A stretch of DNA of 40,097 nucleotides from Bacteroidaceae bacterium (GTDB lineage: Bacteria > Bacteroidota > Bacteroidia > Bacteroidales > Bacteroidaceae). A program made the position numbers and the translations under genes. Numbering within the stretch: the stretch's first letter is position 1; every line of letters starts with the position of its first letter. The DNA lies in contig JAFSWM010000069.1 of NCBI GenBank assembly GCA_017444485.1, positions 1 to 40,097 on the forward strand, given 5' to 3'. Positions 1-8,673 of this stretch are shown here, one piece after another. Below the pieces are notes generated by a model. The model ran no database searches. It was not told the DNA's origin and saw only the letters and a program-made list of their open reading frames with translations.

Positions 1-661
1 TGGCGCCCAGGGCCGTCGCACCGAGTTCGCCCTCCAACTGTCCGCTCACGGTGAGGCTGGTCTGTTTGCCAAAGAACTCGCCGCTGTAGTCAATCTTACC
101 GTTCTCATCGCGCTTGAGGTCGTAGAGGTTCTGCGTGGTGACTTGAAACATCTCGCCCGCTCCCTCACAGTCGCTGGCGGTGATGATGGGCGTGTGGAAG
201 TAGTAATAGCCGTGCTCGTGGAAGTAGGTGTGGATGGCCATGGCCATGTGGTGGCGTATGCGCATCACGGCGCCGAAAGTATTGGTGCGCAGCCGCATGT
301 GGGCGTGCTTACGCATATACTCGAAACTCTGGCCTTTCTTCTGCATGGGGTACTCTGCGTCGCAGGTACCCAGCACGTCGATTTTTGTGGCGTGCACCTC
401 GCTGGCCTGTCCCGCTCCGGGGCTTTCCACCAGCGTACCCGTGACGGCGAGGCAAGCGCCCGTGGTGACTTGCTTGAGGAGTTCCTCGTCGAAGTCGGCC
501 ACGTCGGCCACCACCTGCACGTTCTTGATAGTGCTGCCGTCGTTCAGCGCGATGAAGTTCACCGCTTTGCTGCCGCGCTTGGTGCGCACCCATCCTTTGA
601 CCAACACCTCGCTGCCGTAGTCGGTGCGGAGGATTAGGTCTGCTATCTTGGTTCTTTTCAT
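1..661 (-). CDS. asnS: Asparaginyl-tRNA synthetase, N-terminal part (runs off the window)
   Basis: Charges tRNA-Asn with asparagine in the cytoplasm. The reading frame starts at the ATG whose complement is 659-661 ([10 protein letters not shown]) and stays open to base 1, so about 220 residues are visible and the C-terminal catalytic part lies outside. Seen: an OB-fold anticodon-binding region ([20 protein letters not shown], about residues 22-41) and the start of the class II core with [20 protein letters not shown] and the [15 protein letters not shown] motif 2 area. It lies 64 bp downstream of rluB on the same strand; purB-rluB-asnS is a familiar Bacteroidales order. AspRS is the alternative, but the direct OB-fold to catalytic layout and the sequence style fit AsnRS better. 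Confidence 0.93.
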   Translation of the reverse strand, partial: MKRTKIADLILRTDYGSEVLVKGWVRTKRGSKAVNFIALNDGSTIKNVQVVADVADFDEELLKQVTTGACLAVTGTLVESPGAGQASEVHATKIDVLGTCDAEYPMQKKGQSFEYMRKHAHMRLRTNTFGAVMRIRHHMAMAIHTYFHEHGYYYFHTPIITASDCEGAGEMFQVTTQNLYDLKRDENGKIDYSGEFFGKQTSLTVSGQLEGELGATALGA

Positions 662-725
662 TGTTGTTCGGTTGAAAAGTGTCACGGGGGCCATGGTTGC
701 CCCGTGGCTTCTGTTGTTGTCGTTA

Positions 726-2063
726 TCACTCGAAACTGCCCATGCGCAGGAAGTTCACCTCGTTCTCGGTGAGGAAACGCCATGCGCCGCGCTTCAGGTT
801 CTTCTTGGTCAGTCCGGCGAAGAATACGCGGTCGAGTTTGATGACGTGGTAACCGAGGGCCTCGAACATGCGACGCACGATGCGGTTGCGCCCGCTGTGA
901 ATTTCTACGCCCACCTGTTTGCGGTCGGCCTGGTTCACGTATTGTATGTCGTCGGCTTTGATCTCGCCGTCATCAAGCATCACGCCGTCGGCAATGCGCT
1001 GGGCATCCTCTTGCTTGAGGTTCTTGTCGAGCCACACGTGGTAGATCTTCTTTTTCAGATACTTGGGATGCGTGAGTTTGGAAGCCATCTCGCCGTCGTT
1101 GGTGAGCAGCAGCACGCCAGTGGTGTTGCGGTCGAGCCGCCCCACGGGGTAGATGCGCTCGGGGCATGCGCCTTTGACGAGGTCCATCACCGTCTTGCGG
1201 TTGTTGGGGTCTTCGCTCGTGGTGACATAGCCTTTGGGCTTGTTCAGCAGCACGTAGATCTTGAGTTCGGGCTTGATGAGTTGGTCGTGGAAATGCACCT
1301 CGTCGGTACGAAGCACCTTGGAGCCGAGTTCGGTGACCACCTGTCCGTTCACTTTGACCACGCCGGCCTGAATGTATTTGTCAGCGTCCCTTCTGGAACA
1401 AACGCCAGCGTTAGCCAGGAACTTGTTCAGGCGCAGGGGAGCGTCGGGATCGGCCACATTCTCGGCGAAGGCGGTGCGACGCTTGGGGTTGTAGCGGTTG
1501 TTGTAGCCACCGCCACGATTGTAGCCGCCTTGGCGGTATCCGCCGCGGTTGTACCCTCCTTGCTGATAGCCCCCTGCACGATTGAAGCGAGGACGGTAGC
1601 CGCCTTCTTCGCCACCATTGTTGTTGAAGCGGGGGCGATAGCCGCCTTCTTCGCCATTATTATTGAAACGGGGGCGATAGCCTTCACCGCGGTTGTTATA
1701 GTTGTTGAAGCGCGGGCGGTAGGGGCGGTCGCCGTAGCCGCCGCGTCCGTATGCACCCTGCCGGCGTTCGCCGTCATGTTGGTTATCGTTGGACTGCTGG
1801 TCGTTATAACCTTCGCTGGAGTAACGGGGGCGATAGCCGCCCTGTCCGTATCCGCCACTGCGGTAGTTGTTGCCGTACCCTTGTCGGTATCCGCCGCCCT
1901 GTTGCCGATAGCCGCCTTGACGATTACCATAACTGCGGTAGCCATCATTGCTGCGGTAAGGACGGTCGCCCCTTTCGTTGTCACTGCTCTTGTAAGTGTT
2001 CTCGCTGTCACTGCCTGTCTCGGAGTAACTGTCCTTCTTCTCGAAGTCTTCGTAGTCTGCCAT
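726..2063 (-). CDS. rluB: RluB-type 23S rRNA pseudouridine synthase with Tyr/Arg/Gly-rich N-terminal extension
   Basis: Converts a uridine in 23S rRNA helix 89/90 to pseudouridine (RluB/RsuA family). 445 residues. Residues about 1-205 are low-complexity, built of GGYR, YRPRFNN and [10 protein letters not shown] units, with an acidic start ([15 protein letters not shown]). Then comes an S4 RNA-binding domain ([20 protein letters not shown]) and the catalytic domain with [17 protein letters not shown], whose Asp is the family nucleophile, and the [14 protein letters not shown] motif near the C-terminus. The core alone is about 240 residues, the usual RluB/RsuA size, so the extension nearly doubles the protein. 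It sits between purB and asnS on the same strand. The extension resembles disordered RGG-type RNA-binding tails; its role here is inferred. Confidence 0.93.
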   Translation of the reverse strand: MADYEDFEKKDSYSETGSDSENTYKSSDNERGDRPYRSNDGYRSYGNRQGGYRQQGGGYRQGYGNNYRSGGYGQGGYRPRYSSEGYNDQQSNDNQHDGERRQGAYGRGGYGDRPYRPRFNNYNNRGEGYRPRFNNNGEEGGYRPRFNNNGGEEGGYRPRFNRAGGYQQGGYNRGGYRQGGYNRGGGYNNRYNPKRRTAFAENVADPDAPLRLNKFLANAGVCSRRDADKYIQAGVVKVNGQVVTELGSKVLRTDEVHFHDQLIKPELKIYVLLNKPKGYVTTSEDPNNRKTVMDLVKGACPERIYPVGRLDRNTTGVLLLTNDGEMASKLTHPKYLKKKIYHVWLDKNLKQEDAQRIADGVMLDDGEIKADDIQYVNQADRKQVGVEIHSGRNRIVRRMFEALGYHVIKLDRVFFAGLTKKNLKRGAWRFLTENEVNFLRMGSFE

Positions 2064-2135
2064 TGTCTTGTAGGCTTTTGTGGGTTGTTGAAAATGATTT
2101 GTAAGAAAAGAAATGTAGCCTCACGGCTGTTTGTC

Positions 2136-3500
2136 CTATTCTGTGCGAAGCCCCACCCCTATATAATTATACGGAGTGATGGCCCGCAGTTCGTCTTTGA
2201 CGTCATCGCCAACGTTGAGGTCGTTGATGAAGGCGGCAATGGTCTCTTGCGTGATTTCTCCGCCGGTGCGCGTCAGTTGTTTCAGCGTCTCGTAGGGCTT
2301 GGGATAGCCCTCGCGACGCAGTATGGTCTGTACGGCTTCTGCCACTACCGCCCAACTGTGTCGCAGGTCCTCGTGCAGTTTGCCCTCGTTGAGCACCAGT
2401 TTGCCGATGCCTTTCTCCAGGCTGTTCAGGGCAATCATGACGTGTGCGAACGGCACACCTACGTTGCGCAGCACGGTGCTGTCGGTGAGGTCGCGCTGCA
2501 AGCGGCTGATCGGGAGTTTCTGTGCGAGGAAGGCCAGCACGGCGTCGGCCATACCCAGGTTGCCCTCCGCATTCTCGAAGTCGATGGGGTTCACCTTGTG
2601 GGGCATGGCGCTGCTCCCCACTTCGCCGGCCTTGATGCGTTGCTTGAAGTAGTCCATCGAGATGTACTGCCACACGTCGCGACAGAGGTCAATGAGCACG
2701 GTGTTCACACGGCGCATGGCATCAAAGAGGGCGGCCAGGTTGTCGTAGTTGCTGATCTGCGTGGTGTATGCTTCGCGCGTCAGGCCCAAGACGCCCTCCA
2801 CAAACTCTGTGGCCAGCATGTCCCACTGCCTGTCGGGGAATGCCACGCAATGGGCGTTGAGATTGCCTGTTGCGCCGCCAAACTTGGCAGAGATGGGGGT
2901 GGCGGCAAGCGTCTCAACCTGTTTCTCGAGGCGATAAGCAAACACCTTTATCTCCTTACCCAACGTGGTGGGCGACGCGGGCTGGCCGTGTGTGCGCGCC
3001 AACATGGGGATGCTCCCCCACTCTGCCGCCATCGCGTTGAGGCGGTCTATGACGCTACGCAGGGCAGGAAGGTATGCGCCTTCCAGGGCATCCTTTACCA
3101 TCAGCGGGAACGACGTGTTGTTGATGTCCTGGCTCGTCAGCCCGAAGTGGATGAACTCCATGTAGGGCGCCAATCCGTCGATGGCGGCGGCGCGTTCCTT
3201 CACATAGTACTCCACTGCTTTCACGTCGTGGTTCGTCACGGCCTCGGTCTTTTTCACGCTGAGGGCGTCGTCAGCCGTCATACCGATATATATATTGCGT
3301 AGTGCCTCTACCTGCTGGGGTGTGAGGGCGGGAAACTGCCGCAATCCCAATGTGGAGAGCCAGATGAAGTACTCCACCTCTACGCGCACGCGGTAGCGTA
3401 TCAGTGCACATTCAGAAAAATACGGGGACAGACATTCCGTCTTCGAGGCATAACGGCCATCGACGGGCGACACGGCGCACAGCGCCTGCAAAGCGTTCAT
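2136..3500 (-). CDS. purB: Adenylosuccinate lyase
   Basis: Cleaves SAICAR and adenylosuccinate, releasing fumarate, in purine synthesis. The start is taken at the ATG at 3498-3500 (MNALQALCAVSPVDGRY), giving 454 residues, the usual size for the E. coli-like class; an upstream in-frame start at 3599 would add 33 unrelated residues. Seen: SPVDGRYASKT at the N-terminus, the fumarase/ASL-superfamily signature GSSAMPHKVNPIDFENAEGN (catalytic Ser loop), HFGLTSQDINNTS and RTHGQPASPTT. It is the first gene of a likely purB-rluB-asnS run with a 72-bp gap to rluB. A perfect TAnnTTTG -7 box lies about 100 bp upstream. Confidence 0.96.
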   Translation of the reverse strand: MNALQALCAVSPVDGRYASKTECLSPYFSECALIRYRVRVEVEYFIWLSTLGLRQFPALTPQQVEALRNIYIGMTADDALSVKKTEAVTNHDVKAVEYYVKERAAAIDGLAPYMEFIHFGLTSQDINNTSFPLMVKDALEGAYLPALRSVIDRLNAMAAEWGSIPMLARTHGQPASPTTLGKEIKVFAYRLEKQVETLAATPISAKFGGATGNLNAHCVAFPDRQWDMLATEFVEGVLGLTREAYTTQISNYDNLAALFDAMRRVNTVLIDLCRDVWQYISMDYFKQRIKAGEVGSSAMPHKVNPIDFENAEGNLGMADAVLAFLAQKLPISRLQRDLTDSTVLRNVGVPFAHVMIALNSLEKGIGKLVLNEGKLHEDLRHSWAVVAEAVQTILRREGYPKPYETLKQLTRTGGEITQETIAAFINDLNVGDDVKDELRAITPYNYIGVGLRTE

Positions 3501-3596
3501 CACGATAAGAAATGAGTTGTAAACAAACGAACTGTCGGCGAACACCCTGGGATTAAACCTCTGCCTCACGGCAGCGGCATCGCCTTCAAGCGAGCG

Positions 3597-3604
3597 CAAA
3601 AATA
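3597..3604 (-). promoter_or_regulatory. Candidate -7 box for purB
   Basis: On the minus strand this reads TATTTTTG, a perfect match to the Bacteroidetes -7 consensus TAnnTTTG, giving a leader of about 90 nt before purB. No convincing -33 TTTG is seen at the right spacing, so this rests on the -7 match and position alone. Confidence 0.4.
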
Positions 3605-3868
3605 CGCTTTTCGCGCTCAGACGGCGCGTTCATCGGCCCTTTTCTTGCGTTGCACGCTCAAAAACACCTCTTTTTTGCGAAGCGTGTATGCGTTTCCCGC
3701 GTCCATACAGCGCCTTACCCTTCTTTTGTGTTCAATACGCGTTGCGTCAGCATCCTTCACGCCGCATCGTGGCGCAAAGCAAAATGGTGTGCACACCGAA
3801 AAGCGGGCGATATGGTCGAAAAATGGCAAAAAACACAACCAACGCTTGGTTGCGTGCCCGATATGTGC

Positions 3869-3876
3869 TAAATTTC
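3869..3876 (+). promoter_or_regulatory. Candidate -7 box for the EF-G paralogue
   Basis: Reads TAAATTTC, one base from TAnnTTTG, with a TTG-containing stretch (CTTGGTTG, 3845-3852) about 18-20 bp upstream as a possible -33 element. It would give a 5' leader of about 70 nt. In Bacteroides thetaiotaomicron the orthologous gene is driven by the carbon-starvation regulator Cur; I could not identify a Cur site here. Confidence 0.3.
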
Positions 3877-3952
3877 GCACCGTTTGACAAAAACGGCTAC
3901 TACAATTGTCGCCGACAGCAACGAAACAACCAACCAAACACATACAAATACC

Positions 3953-6109
3953 ATGAAGGTTTACCAGTCACACGACATCAAGAACATTGCCTTGCTTGGC
4001 AATGACGGTGCGGGCAAGACCACCCTCACCGAAGCCCTTGTCTTTGAGAGCGGGCAGATCAAGCGCCGCGGGCGCATCACGCAGAAAAACACCGTCAGCG
4101 ACTACTTCCCTGTGGAGCAGGACTACGGATACAGCGTGTTCAGCACCGTCTTCCACGTGGAGCGCAACGGGCGCAAACTCAACATCATCGACTGCCCGGG
4201 TAGCGACGACTTCGTAGGCGCCGCCCTCACCGCCCTCAACGTCACCGACACCGCCGTGCTGCTCATCAATGGCAGCGTGGGATTAGAGGTCGGCACGCAA
4301 AATCACTTCCGCTACACCGAGAAGTTAAAGAAGCCCGTCATCTTCCTTGTCAACCAACTGGACGACGAAAAGACCGACTTCGACAACGTCGTGGAACAAA
4401 TCCGCACCGTCTATGGCGCAAAGGCCGTGCCCGTGCAATATCCCGTTGCCACCGGCCCCGACTTCAACAGCGTCATCGACGTGCTGCTCATGAAGAAACT
4501 CACGTGGGGTCCCGAGGGCGGCGAAGCCATTGTCGAAGACATCCCCGCCGATCAGGCCGACAAGGCCGCCGAGATGCACCACGCCCTCGTTGAGGCTGCC
4601 GCCGAGAACGACGAAGCCCTCATGGAGAAGTTCTTCGAGGAAGAGCAACTCACCGAGGACGAGATGCGCGAAGGCATCCGCAAGGGCATGGTGACACGCA
4701 GCGTCTACCCCATCTTCTGCGTTTGTGCCTACAAGAATATGGGTGTGGGCCGCCTCATGGAGTTCCTGAGCAATGTGGTGCCCTTCGTAGACGAGATGCC
4801 TGCCGTGCACAACACACGCGGAGAGGAAGTGCCCCTCGACCCCACCGCTCCCACCAGCATCTATTTCTACAAGACCGGCGTGGAGCCGCACATCGGCGAA
4901 GTGCAGTACTTCAAAGTGATGAGCGGCACGATCAAGGCCGGCGATGAACTTCAGAACGCCGACCGTGGTTCTAAGGAGCGCATTGCACAACTCTATGTCA
5001 GCACCGGCGCACAGCGCGAAAACGTGGACAGCCTCAGCGCAGGCGACCTCGGATGCACCGTGAAACTCAAAGACGTGCGCACCGGCAACACGCTCAATCA
5101 GAAGGACTGCGACCACAAGTTCAACTTCATTGAATACCCCAACCCCAAGTATACCCGCGCCATTAAGGCCGTTGAGGAGAGCAACACCGAGAAGATGATG
5201 GCCGCCCTCACCCGCATGCGTCAGGAAGACCCCACATGGGTTGTGGAGCAGAGCAAGGAACTGCGTCAGACACTCGTACACGGACAGGGCGAGTTCCACC
5301 TGCGCACCCTCAAGTGGCGTTTGGAGAACCTCGACAAGATTCCTGTAGAGTTCACCGAGCAGCGCATCCCCTATCGTGAAACCATCACCAAGACCGCCCG
5401 CGCCGACTATCGCCACAAGAAGCAGAGCGGCGGTGCCGGACAGTTTGGCGAGGTGCACCTCATCATTGAGCCCTATCAGGACGGCATGGAAGATCCCACG
5501 CTCTACCGCTTCGGCAACCAGGAGGTGCGCGTCAACCTCAAAGGCCGCGAGGAGATCGACCTCGAATGGGGCGGCAAACTCGTGTTTATCAACAGCGTGG
5601 TAGGCGGTGCCATCGACGCGCGCTTCATGCCCGCCATCCTCAAAGGTATAATGAGCCGTATGGAGCAGGGACCGCTCACCGGCAGTTATGCCCGCGACGT
5701 GCGCGTTGTGGTCTACGACGGCAAGATGCACCCCGTGGACAGCAACGAACTCTCCTTCATGCTCGCCGGACGCAACGCCTTCAGCGCTGCCTTCAAGGAC
5801 GCCGGCCCCAAACTCCTTGAGCCTATCTACGACGTCGAGGTGTTTGTTCCCGCCGACGCCATGGGCGACGTGATGAGCGACCTCCAAGGCCGCCGTGGCA
5901 TGATCGTCGGCATGGGCAGCGAAAGCGGATACGAAAAGATACAGGCCAAGGTGCCCCTCAAGGAGATGGCCAACTATGCCACCAGCCTCAGCAGCCTCAG
6001 CGGCGGACGTGCCAGTTTCATCATGAAGTTCGCCAGTTACGAGAGCGTGCCTGGCGACCTCCAGCAGCAACTCATCGCACAGTTTGAAGAGGAGAACAAA
6101 GAGGATTAA
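3953..6109 (+). CDS. fusA2: EF-G paralogue with degenerate GTPase motifs (EF-G2 type)
   Basis: Ribosomal translocase paralogue of 718 residues, close to EF-G length, starting at the ATG of MKVYQSHDIKNIALLGNDG. Domains II-V are present, including domain IV (RADYRHKKQSGGAGQFGEV, about residue 485 on) and a C-terminal QGRRGMIVGM motif. The G domain departs from EF-G: the P-loop GNDGAGKTT (16-24) is intact, but switch I lacks the ERGIT stretch (EQDYGYSVFS, 55-64), G3 is DCPGSDDF (80-87) with Ser84 where EF-G has the catalytic His of DTPGH, and G4 is NQLD (134-137) instead of NKxD. B. thetaiotaomicron EF-G2, described as lacking GTPase activity and used during carbon starvation, has this character, so the same role is inferred. 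A strong terminator follows. Confidence 0.88.
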   Translation: MKVYQSHDIKNIALLGNDGAGKTTLTEALVFESGQIKRRGRITQKNTVSDYFPVEQDYGYSVFSTVFHVERNGRKLNIIDCPGSDDFVGAALTALNVTDTAVLLINGSVGLEVGTQNHFRYTEKLKKPVIFLVNQLDDEKTDFDNVVEQIRTVYGAKAVPVQYPVATGPDFNSVIDVLLMKKLTWGPEGGEAIVEDIPADQADKAAEMHHALVEAAAENDEALMEKFFEEEQLTEDEMREGIRKGMVTRSVYPIFCVCAYKNMGVGRLMEFLSNVVPFVDEMPAVHNTRGEEVPLDPTAPTSIYFYKTGVEPHIGEVQYFKVMSGTIKAGDELQNADRGSKERIAQLYVSTGAQRENVDSLSAGDLGCTVKLKDVRTGNTLNQKDCDHKFNFIEYPNPKYTRAIKAVEESNTEKMMAALTRMRQEDPTWVVEQSKELRQTLVHGQGEFHLRTLKWRLENLDKIPVEFTEQRIPYRETITKTARADYRHKKQSGGAGQFGEVHLIIEPYQDGMEDPTLYRFGNQEVRVNLKGREEIDLEWGGKLVFINSVVGGAIDARFMPAILKGIMSRMEQGPLTGSYARDVRVVVYDGKMHPVDSNELSFMLAGRNAFSAAFKDAGPKLLEPIYDVEVFVPADAMGDVMSDLQGRRGMIVGMGSESGYEKIQAKVPLKEMANYATSLSSLSGGRASFIMKFASYESVPGDLQQQLIAQFEEENKED

Positions 6110-6126
6110 ACCCTTCCCCCGCAACC

Positions 6127-6175
6127 ACACACCTGCCGCCCGCGAAGCCGCAAGCCTCGCGGGCGGGTGTGTTTT
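6127..6175 (+). terminator. Rho-independent terminator after the EF-G paralogue
   Basis: A GC-rich hairpin with outer stem ACACACC/GGTGTGT and inner stem GCCCGCGA/TCGCGGGC, followed by TTTT at 6172-6175. It starts 18 bp after the stop codon and ends 25 bp before the hemW start, so hemW probably has its own promoter or depends on read-through. Confidence 0.75.
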
Positions 6176-6199
6176 AAGCCCAAATCGGTCATTAGCGTT

Positions 6200-7324
6200 A
6201 TGGCAGGAATTTATGTTCACGTCCCATTTTGTAAGAGCCGCTGTGCCTACTGCGACTTTTGCAGCAGCACCTACGCCGCGCCCACTCGCCACGCCTATAC
6301 CGACGCACTCATCGCCGAGATACAGGCTCGTAGCCAGCACTCCACAGGTATACTGTTCCGCACGATATACCTCGGCGGCGGCACGCCATCGGTGCTCACC
6401 GACGCTGACCTCGGGCGTATCTTCCACGCCCTGCGCGACAACTTCGCCATAGTTCCCGATGCGGAGATCACGCTTGAGGCCAACCCCGATGACGTGTGTG
6501 CCGCGAGGGTGCAGACCTGGCAAGCCATGGGTGTGAATCGCCTCAGCATGGGGGTGCAGTCGCTCGACGACACGATGCTGCGGGCCCTCGGGCGTCGCCA
6601 CACCGCACACCAGGCAGTTGAGGCTGTCGCCGCGGCGGTGGCAGCAGGACTACACAACGTGAGTATTGACCTGATGTACGGCCTGCCTGGACTGACGCTC
6701 AGGGCATGGGAACGCACACTGACCGAAGCCCTCGCACTGCCCGTCACGCACCTCTCGGCCTACTGCCTCAGCGTGGAAGACGGCACACCCATCGCCGCAA
6801 GCATCGCCCGAGGGGACCTGACGCTTCCCGATGACGAAACGTGCGAAGCGCAGTATCGCATGCTCGTGGGTAAAACGCGTGAAGCGGGCTTCACGCACTA
6901 CGAAATATCTAACTTTGCCCGTCCAGGCTTCCCCTCGCGCCACAACAGCGCATACTGGGACGGCACGCCCTACGTGGGCCTCGGTGCGGCGGCCCACTCC
7001 TTCGATGGCACGACGCGCCGCGCCAACACTACCGACATCCGTCGCTACACCACTTCAGCGGGCAATCCACCCTTTGACACTGAGACGCTCTCCGTGCGCG
7101 ACCGCATCAACGAGGCCATATTCCTCGGCCTGCGCACCTATGAGGGGATTAATACCAAGATATTTGCCGAACGTTTCGGCACCGACACCCTCCGACGCCT
7201 ATCCGCCGATGCCGCACCCGCTATCTCCCGCGGCCTGCTCCGCCAATCCCCCGAGCGGCTGGCACTCACCGAACGCGGTGTCTTTGTTTCCGACGACGTC
7301 ATTTCCGATCTGATACTCGTCTGA
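6200..7324 (+). CDS. hemW: HemW-type radical SAM heme chaperone
   Basis: HemW family (formerly called HemN-like coproporphyrinogen oxidase), now regarded as a heme chaperone delivering heme to respiratory proteins. 374 residues from the ATG at 6200 (MAGIYVHVPFCKSRCAYCDFC), a normal length; an upstream frame extension to 6167 overlaps the terminator and is not used. The [4Fe-4S] cysteines are C11, C15 and C18 in the CxxxCxxCxC arrangement with C21. Also seen: YLGGGTPSVL, the SAM-binding GGTP-type motif; NPDD; NRLSMGVQSLDD; and HYEISNFARPG, a HemW-typical motif. True oxygen-independent coproporphyrinogen oxidases are longer (about 450 residues). Confidence 0.92.
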   Translation: MAGIYVHVPFCKSRCAYCDFCSSTYAAPTRHAYTDALIAEIQARSQHSTGILFRTIYLGGGTPSVLTDADLGRIFHALRDNFAIVPDAEITLEANPDDVCAARVQTWQAMGVNRLSMGVQSLDDTMLRALGRRHTAHQAVEAVAAAVAAGLHNVSIDLMYGLPGLTLRAWERTLTEALALPVTHLSAYCLSVEDGTPIAASIARGDLTLPDDETCEAQYRMLVGKTREAGFTHYEISNFARPGFPSRHNSAYWDGTPYVGLGAAAHSFDGTTRRANTTDIRRYTTSAGNPPFDTETLSVRDRINEAIFLGLRTYEGINTKIFAERFGTDTLRRLSADAAPAISRGLLRQSPERLALTERGVFVSDDVISDLILV

Positions 7325-7380
7325 CCGCAACCCCGCAGCCCTTCGAGAATATTCTGTATTCCATTCCAGACAAAACAATA

Positions 7381-7434
7381 TCCGTGTGACTTTAAAGTCA
7401 CACGGAGTGACTTTAAAGTCACACGGACCTTGTT
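7381..7434 (+). repeat. 54-bp palindromic element, copy 1
   Basis: Contains the palindromic core GTGACTTTAAAGTCAC twice, flanked by TCCGTGT and GGACCTTGTT. The exact reverse complement of all 54 bases occurs at 33145-33198, about 26 kb away, also in a gap next to gene ends. Copy 1 lacks the AACAAGG arm on its left side, so it is slightly less symmetric than copy 2. Confidence 0.9.
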
Positions 7435-7453
7435 GCCTCCTTCAACCCACCTA

Positions 7454-7564
7454 TTGCAAATGCTGGGAGCGCGGGCGTCCCCGCCCGCACTAATGACACT
7501 CCCCGCACCAACGACGCTCCTTCCCTTAGGCGGGCGAGGACGCCCGCGCTCCCAACATTTGCAA
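7454..7564. repeat. REP-like inverted repeat, copy 1
   Basis: Arms TTGCAAATG(C)TGGGAGCGCG.. (7454-7488) and ..CGCGCTCCCAACATTTGCAA (7529-7564) enclose about 40 bp. The arm core GGGAGCGCGGGC recurs at 12101-12214 and, shortened, at 17138-17176. Translated, these elements give the 'SAGVSPA' / 'ETPALPG' peptides that often appear in spurious ORFs of many bacteria. Confidence 0.85.
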
Positions 7565-7600
7565 GAGGCGGGCGACGATTACTAATGGTTAATGTTCGAT

Positions 7601-8146
7601 TTACTCCTCGCAGCGGGTGAAGGCGATGGTTTCTTGACCGAGGGTGGCTGTGAATTGGTGAGGGCCTTGGAAGTGGAGGTCGCGCATGGCGGCGCCGCTG
7701 TTGCGGCGGAAGTAGTTGCGCAACACGTTGCGCATGGTGCTGACATAGTTGCGCAGGTAGGATTTGTTTTTCTTCTCAAAAGCATGGCGCAGTGAGCCTT
7801 GCACCTCAGCGGCGCGGTCGGGAAAGGTGGCGCCCTCGTAGTCTACACGGAGCGTGCGATGCAGATAGCGCAACAAGAGGTCGCGCCCGTTAGCCACCCA
7901 CTGTCCGCTGACGCTGCTGCGGAAGCGCAGCACTACGGCCTCATCGTCGTCCCACAACACACGTTGCTCGTAGATCACCGTCTCGGTGAGGTCGTGCCCA
8001 GGCTTGAAGGTACGCACCACGGTTTGCGTCTCCTCCGTGCCCGTCCCTACGTCGGTGGTGACGAGGACACGCTGCCACGAACCCGTGATGCTGTCGGGCA
8101 CAGCAGGCGTGAACAGGGAGAGGAGGATGGCAAGGAGCGGCGTCAT
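7601..8146 (-). CDS. Small secreted protein, lipocalin-like fold possible
   Basis: 181 residues, not firmly recognised. The N-terminus MTPLLAILLSLFTPAVPDS looks like a short signal peptide. The segment GSWQRVLVTT (about 22-31), followed by alternating hydrophobic strands and a GQWVANGRDLLLRY segment (about 81-94), resembles small Bacteroidetes lipocalin-like exported proteins, which begin with a GxW motif. The C-terminal part is basic (KKNKSYLRNYVSTMRNVLRN) and ends in a strand pair. Its start overlaps the stop of the upstream CYTH gene by 4 bp (ATGA), so the two are probably translationally coupled. The function is unknown. Confidence 0.7.
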   Translation of the reverse strand: MTPLLAILLSLFTPAVPDSITGSWQRVLVTTDVGTGTEETQTVVRTFKPGHDLTETVIYEQRVLWDDDEAVVLRFRSSVSGQWVANGRDLLLRYLHRTLRVDYEGATFPDRAAEVQGSLRHAFEKKNKSYLRNYVSTMRNVLRNYFRRNSGAAMRDLHFQGPHQFTATLGQETIAFTRCEE

Positions 8147-8661
8147 GACTGACGTTCGCTGGGCGTCCAGTCCTTGTAGGGATGCGCTCGCAGGCAGGAG
8201 TTGTAGTACCTCCGCAGCCCCGTCACCTCGTCGCCGAGGAAGGGTGGACGTTCGAAGGGCTCGTTCTCGCTGCGCAGTTCCACTTCGGCCACGACGAGGC
8301 CGTCGTTGTCGCCATGGAACTCGTCCACCTCAAAGAGATGTTCCCCATAAGGCACGAGCCACCGCGTCTTGTCCACGATGCCTGGCTCACAGAGGGTGAG
8401 GAGGGAGAGGGCTTCGTCGTGCGTGATTTCTTTCTCAAACTCATAGCGCGTCAGCCCGCCGCTGCGTGAGGGCCCCTTGATGGTGAGCCAGCCATGCGCC
8501 ATCTCGGGCAGACCATCCATGCGGTACTCGGCACGCAGCCTCACGCGCACGGTGCGCCCATGTCCGGAACAGATGTATCCCTGCCGGATGCGCGAGAAAG
8601 AGGCGGCGAGGGACTTGTAGTCACCTCGCACCAGGAATTTGCGTTCAATCTCTAAGGGCAT
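8143..8661 (-). CDS. CYTH-domain protein (triphosphate tunnel metalloenzyme family)
   Basis: 172 residues. The N-terminal ExExK signature of the CYTH family is visible as E4-I-E6-R-K8 (MPLEIERKFLV). Further tunnel strands carry charged residues: RTVRVRLR, GWLTIKGPS, YEFEKEI, KTRWLVPYGEHLFEVDEFHG and LVVAEVELRSE. CYTH proteins bind triphosphate substrates with divalent metal inside a beta-barrel; bacterial members include inorganic triphosphatases and some adenylate cyclases. The substrate here cannot be told from sequence. It overlaps the next gene by 4 bp and follows a tiny membrane-protein gene by 12 bp, suggesting a three-gene operon. Confidence 0.9.
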   Translation of the reverse strand: MPLEIERKFLVRGDYKSLAASFSRIRQGYICSGHGRTVRVRLRAEYRMDGLPEMAHGWLTIKGPSRSGGLTRYEFEKEITHDEALSLLTLCEPGIVDKTRWLVPYGEHLFEVDEFHGDNDGLVVAEVELRSENEPFERPPFLGDEVTGLRRYYNSCLRAHPYKDWTPSERQS

Positions 8662-8673
8662 GACGGTGTGCGT

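Larger units (their letters stand above)
3501..3952. other. 452-bp divergent intergenic region between purB and the EF-G paralogue
   Basis: This gap separates two divergently transcribed genes. It holds the candidate purB -7 box (3597-3604) and a near-consensus -7 box for the plus-strand gene (3869-3876). Several short frames cross it on both strands, but none shows recognisable protein character. I see no RNA gene. Confidence 0.5.
7325..7600. other. Repeat-rich gap between convergent hemW and a minus-strand gene
   Basis: No coding sequence is seen. The gap is filled by a 54-bp double palindrome (7381-7434) and a REP-like inverted repeat (7454-7564), both listed separately. Their position between two gene ends is consistent with a bidirectional terminator function. 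Confidence 0.7.

Noticed and set aside
624..3302. 892-residue plus-strand frame across rluB and purB
   Set aside because: It is the complementary frame of two clear minus-strand genes, with no recognisable domain; long antisense frames are expected at this GC content and codon bias.
3617..3943. 108-residue minus-strand frame upstream of the EF-G paralogue
   Set aside because: It has an odd Cys/Arg-rich composition, overlaps the probable promoter and leader, and has no recognisable domain.
4325..6610. 761-residue minus-strand frame opposite the EF-G paralogue and hemW
   Set aside because: Its amino-acid make-up (long runs of His, Val, Ala, Gly, Glu) is that of an antisense read-out, and it covers two well-supported genes.
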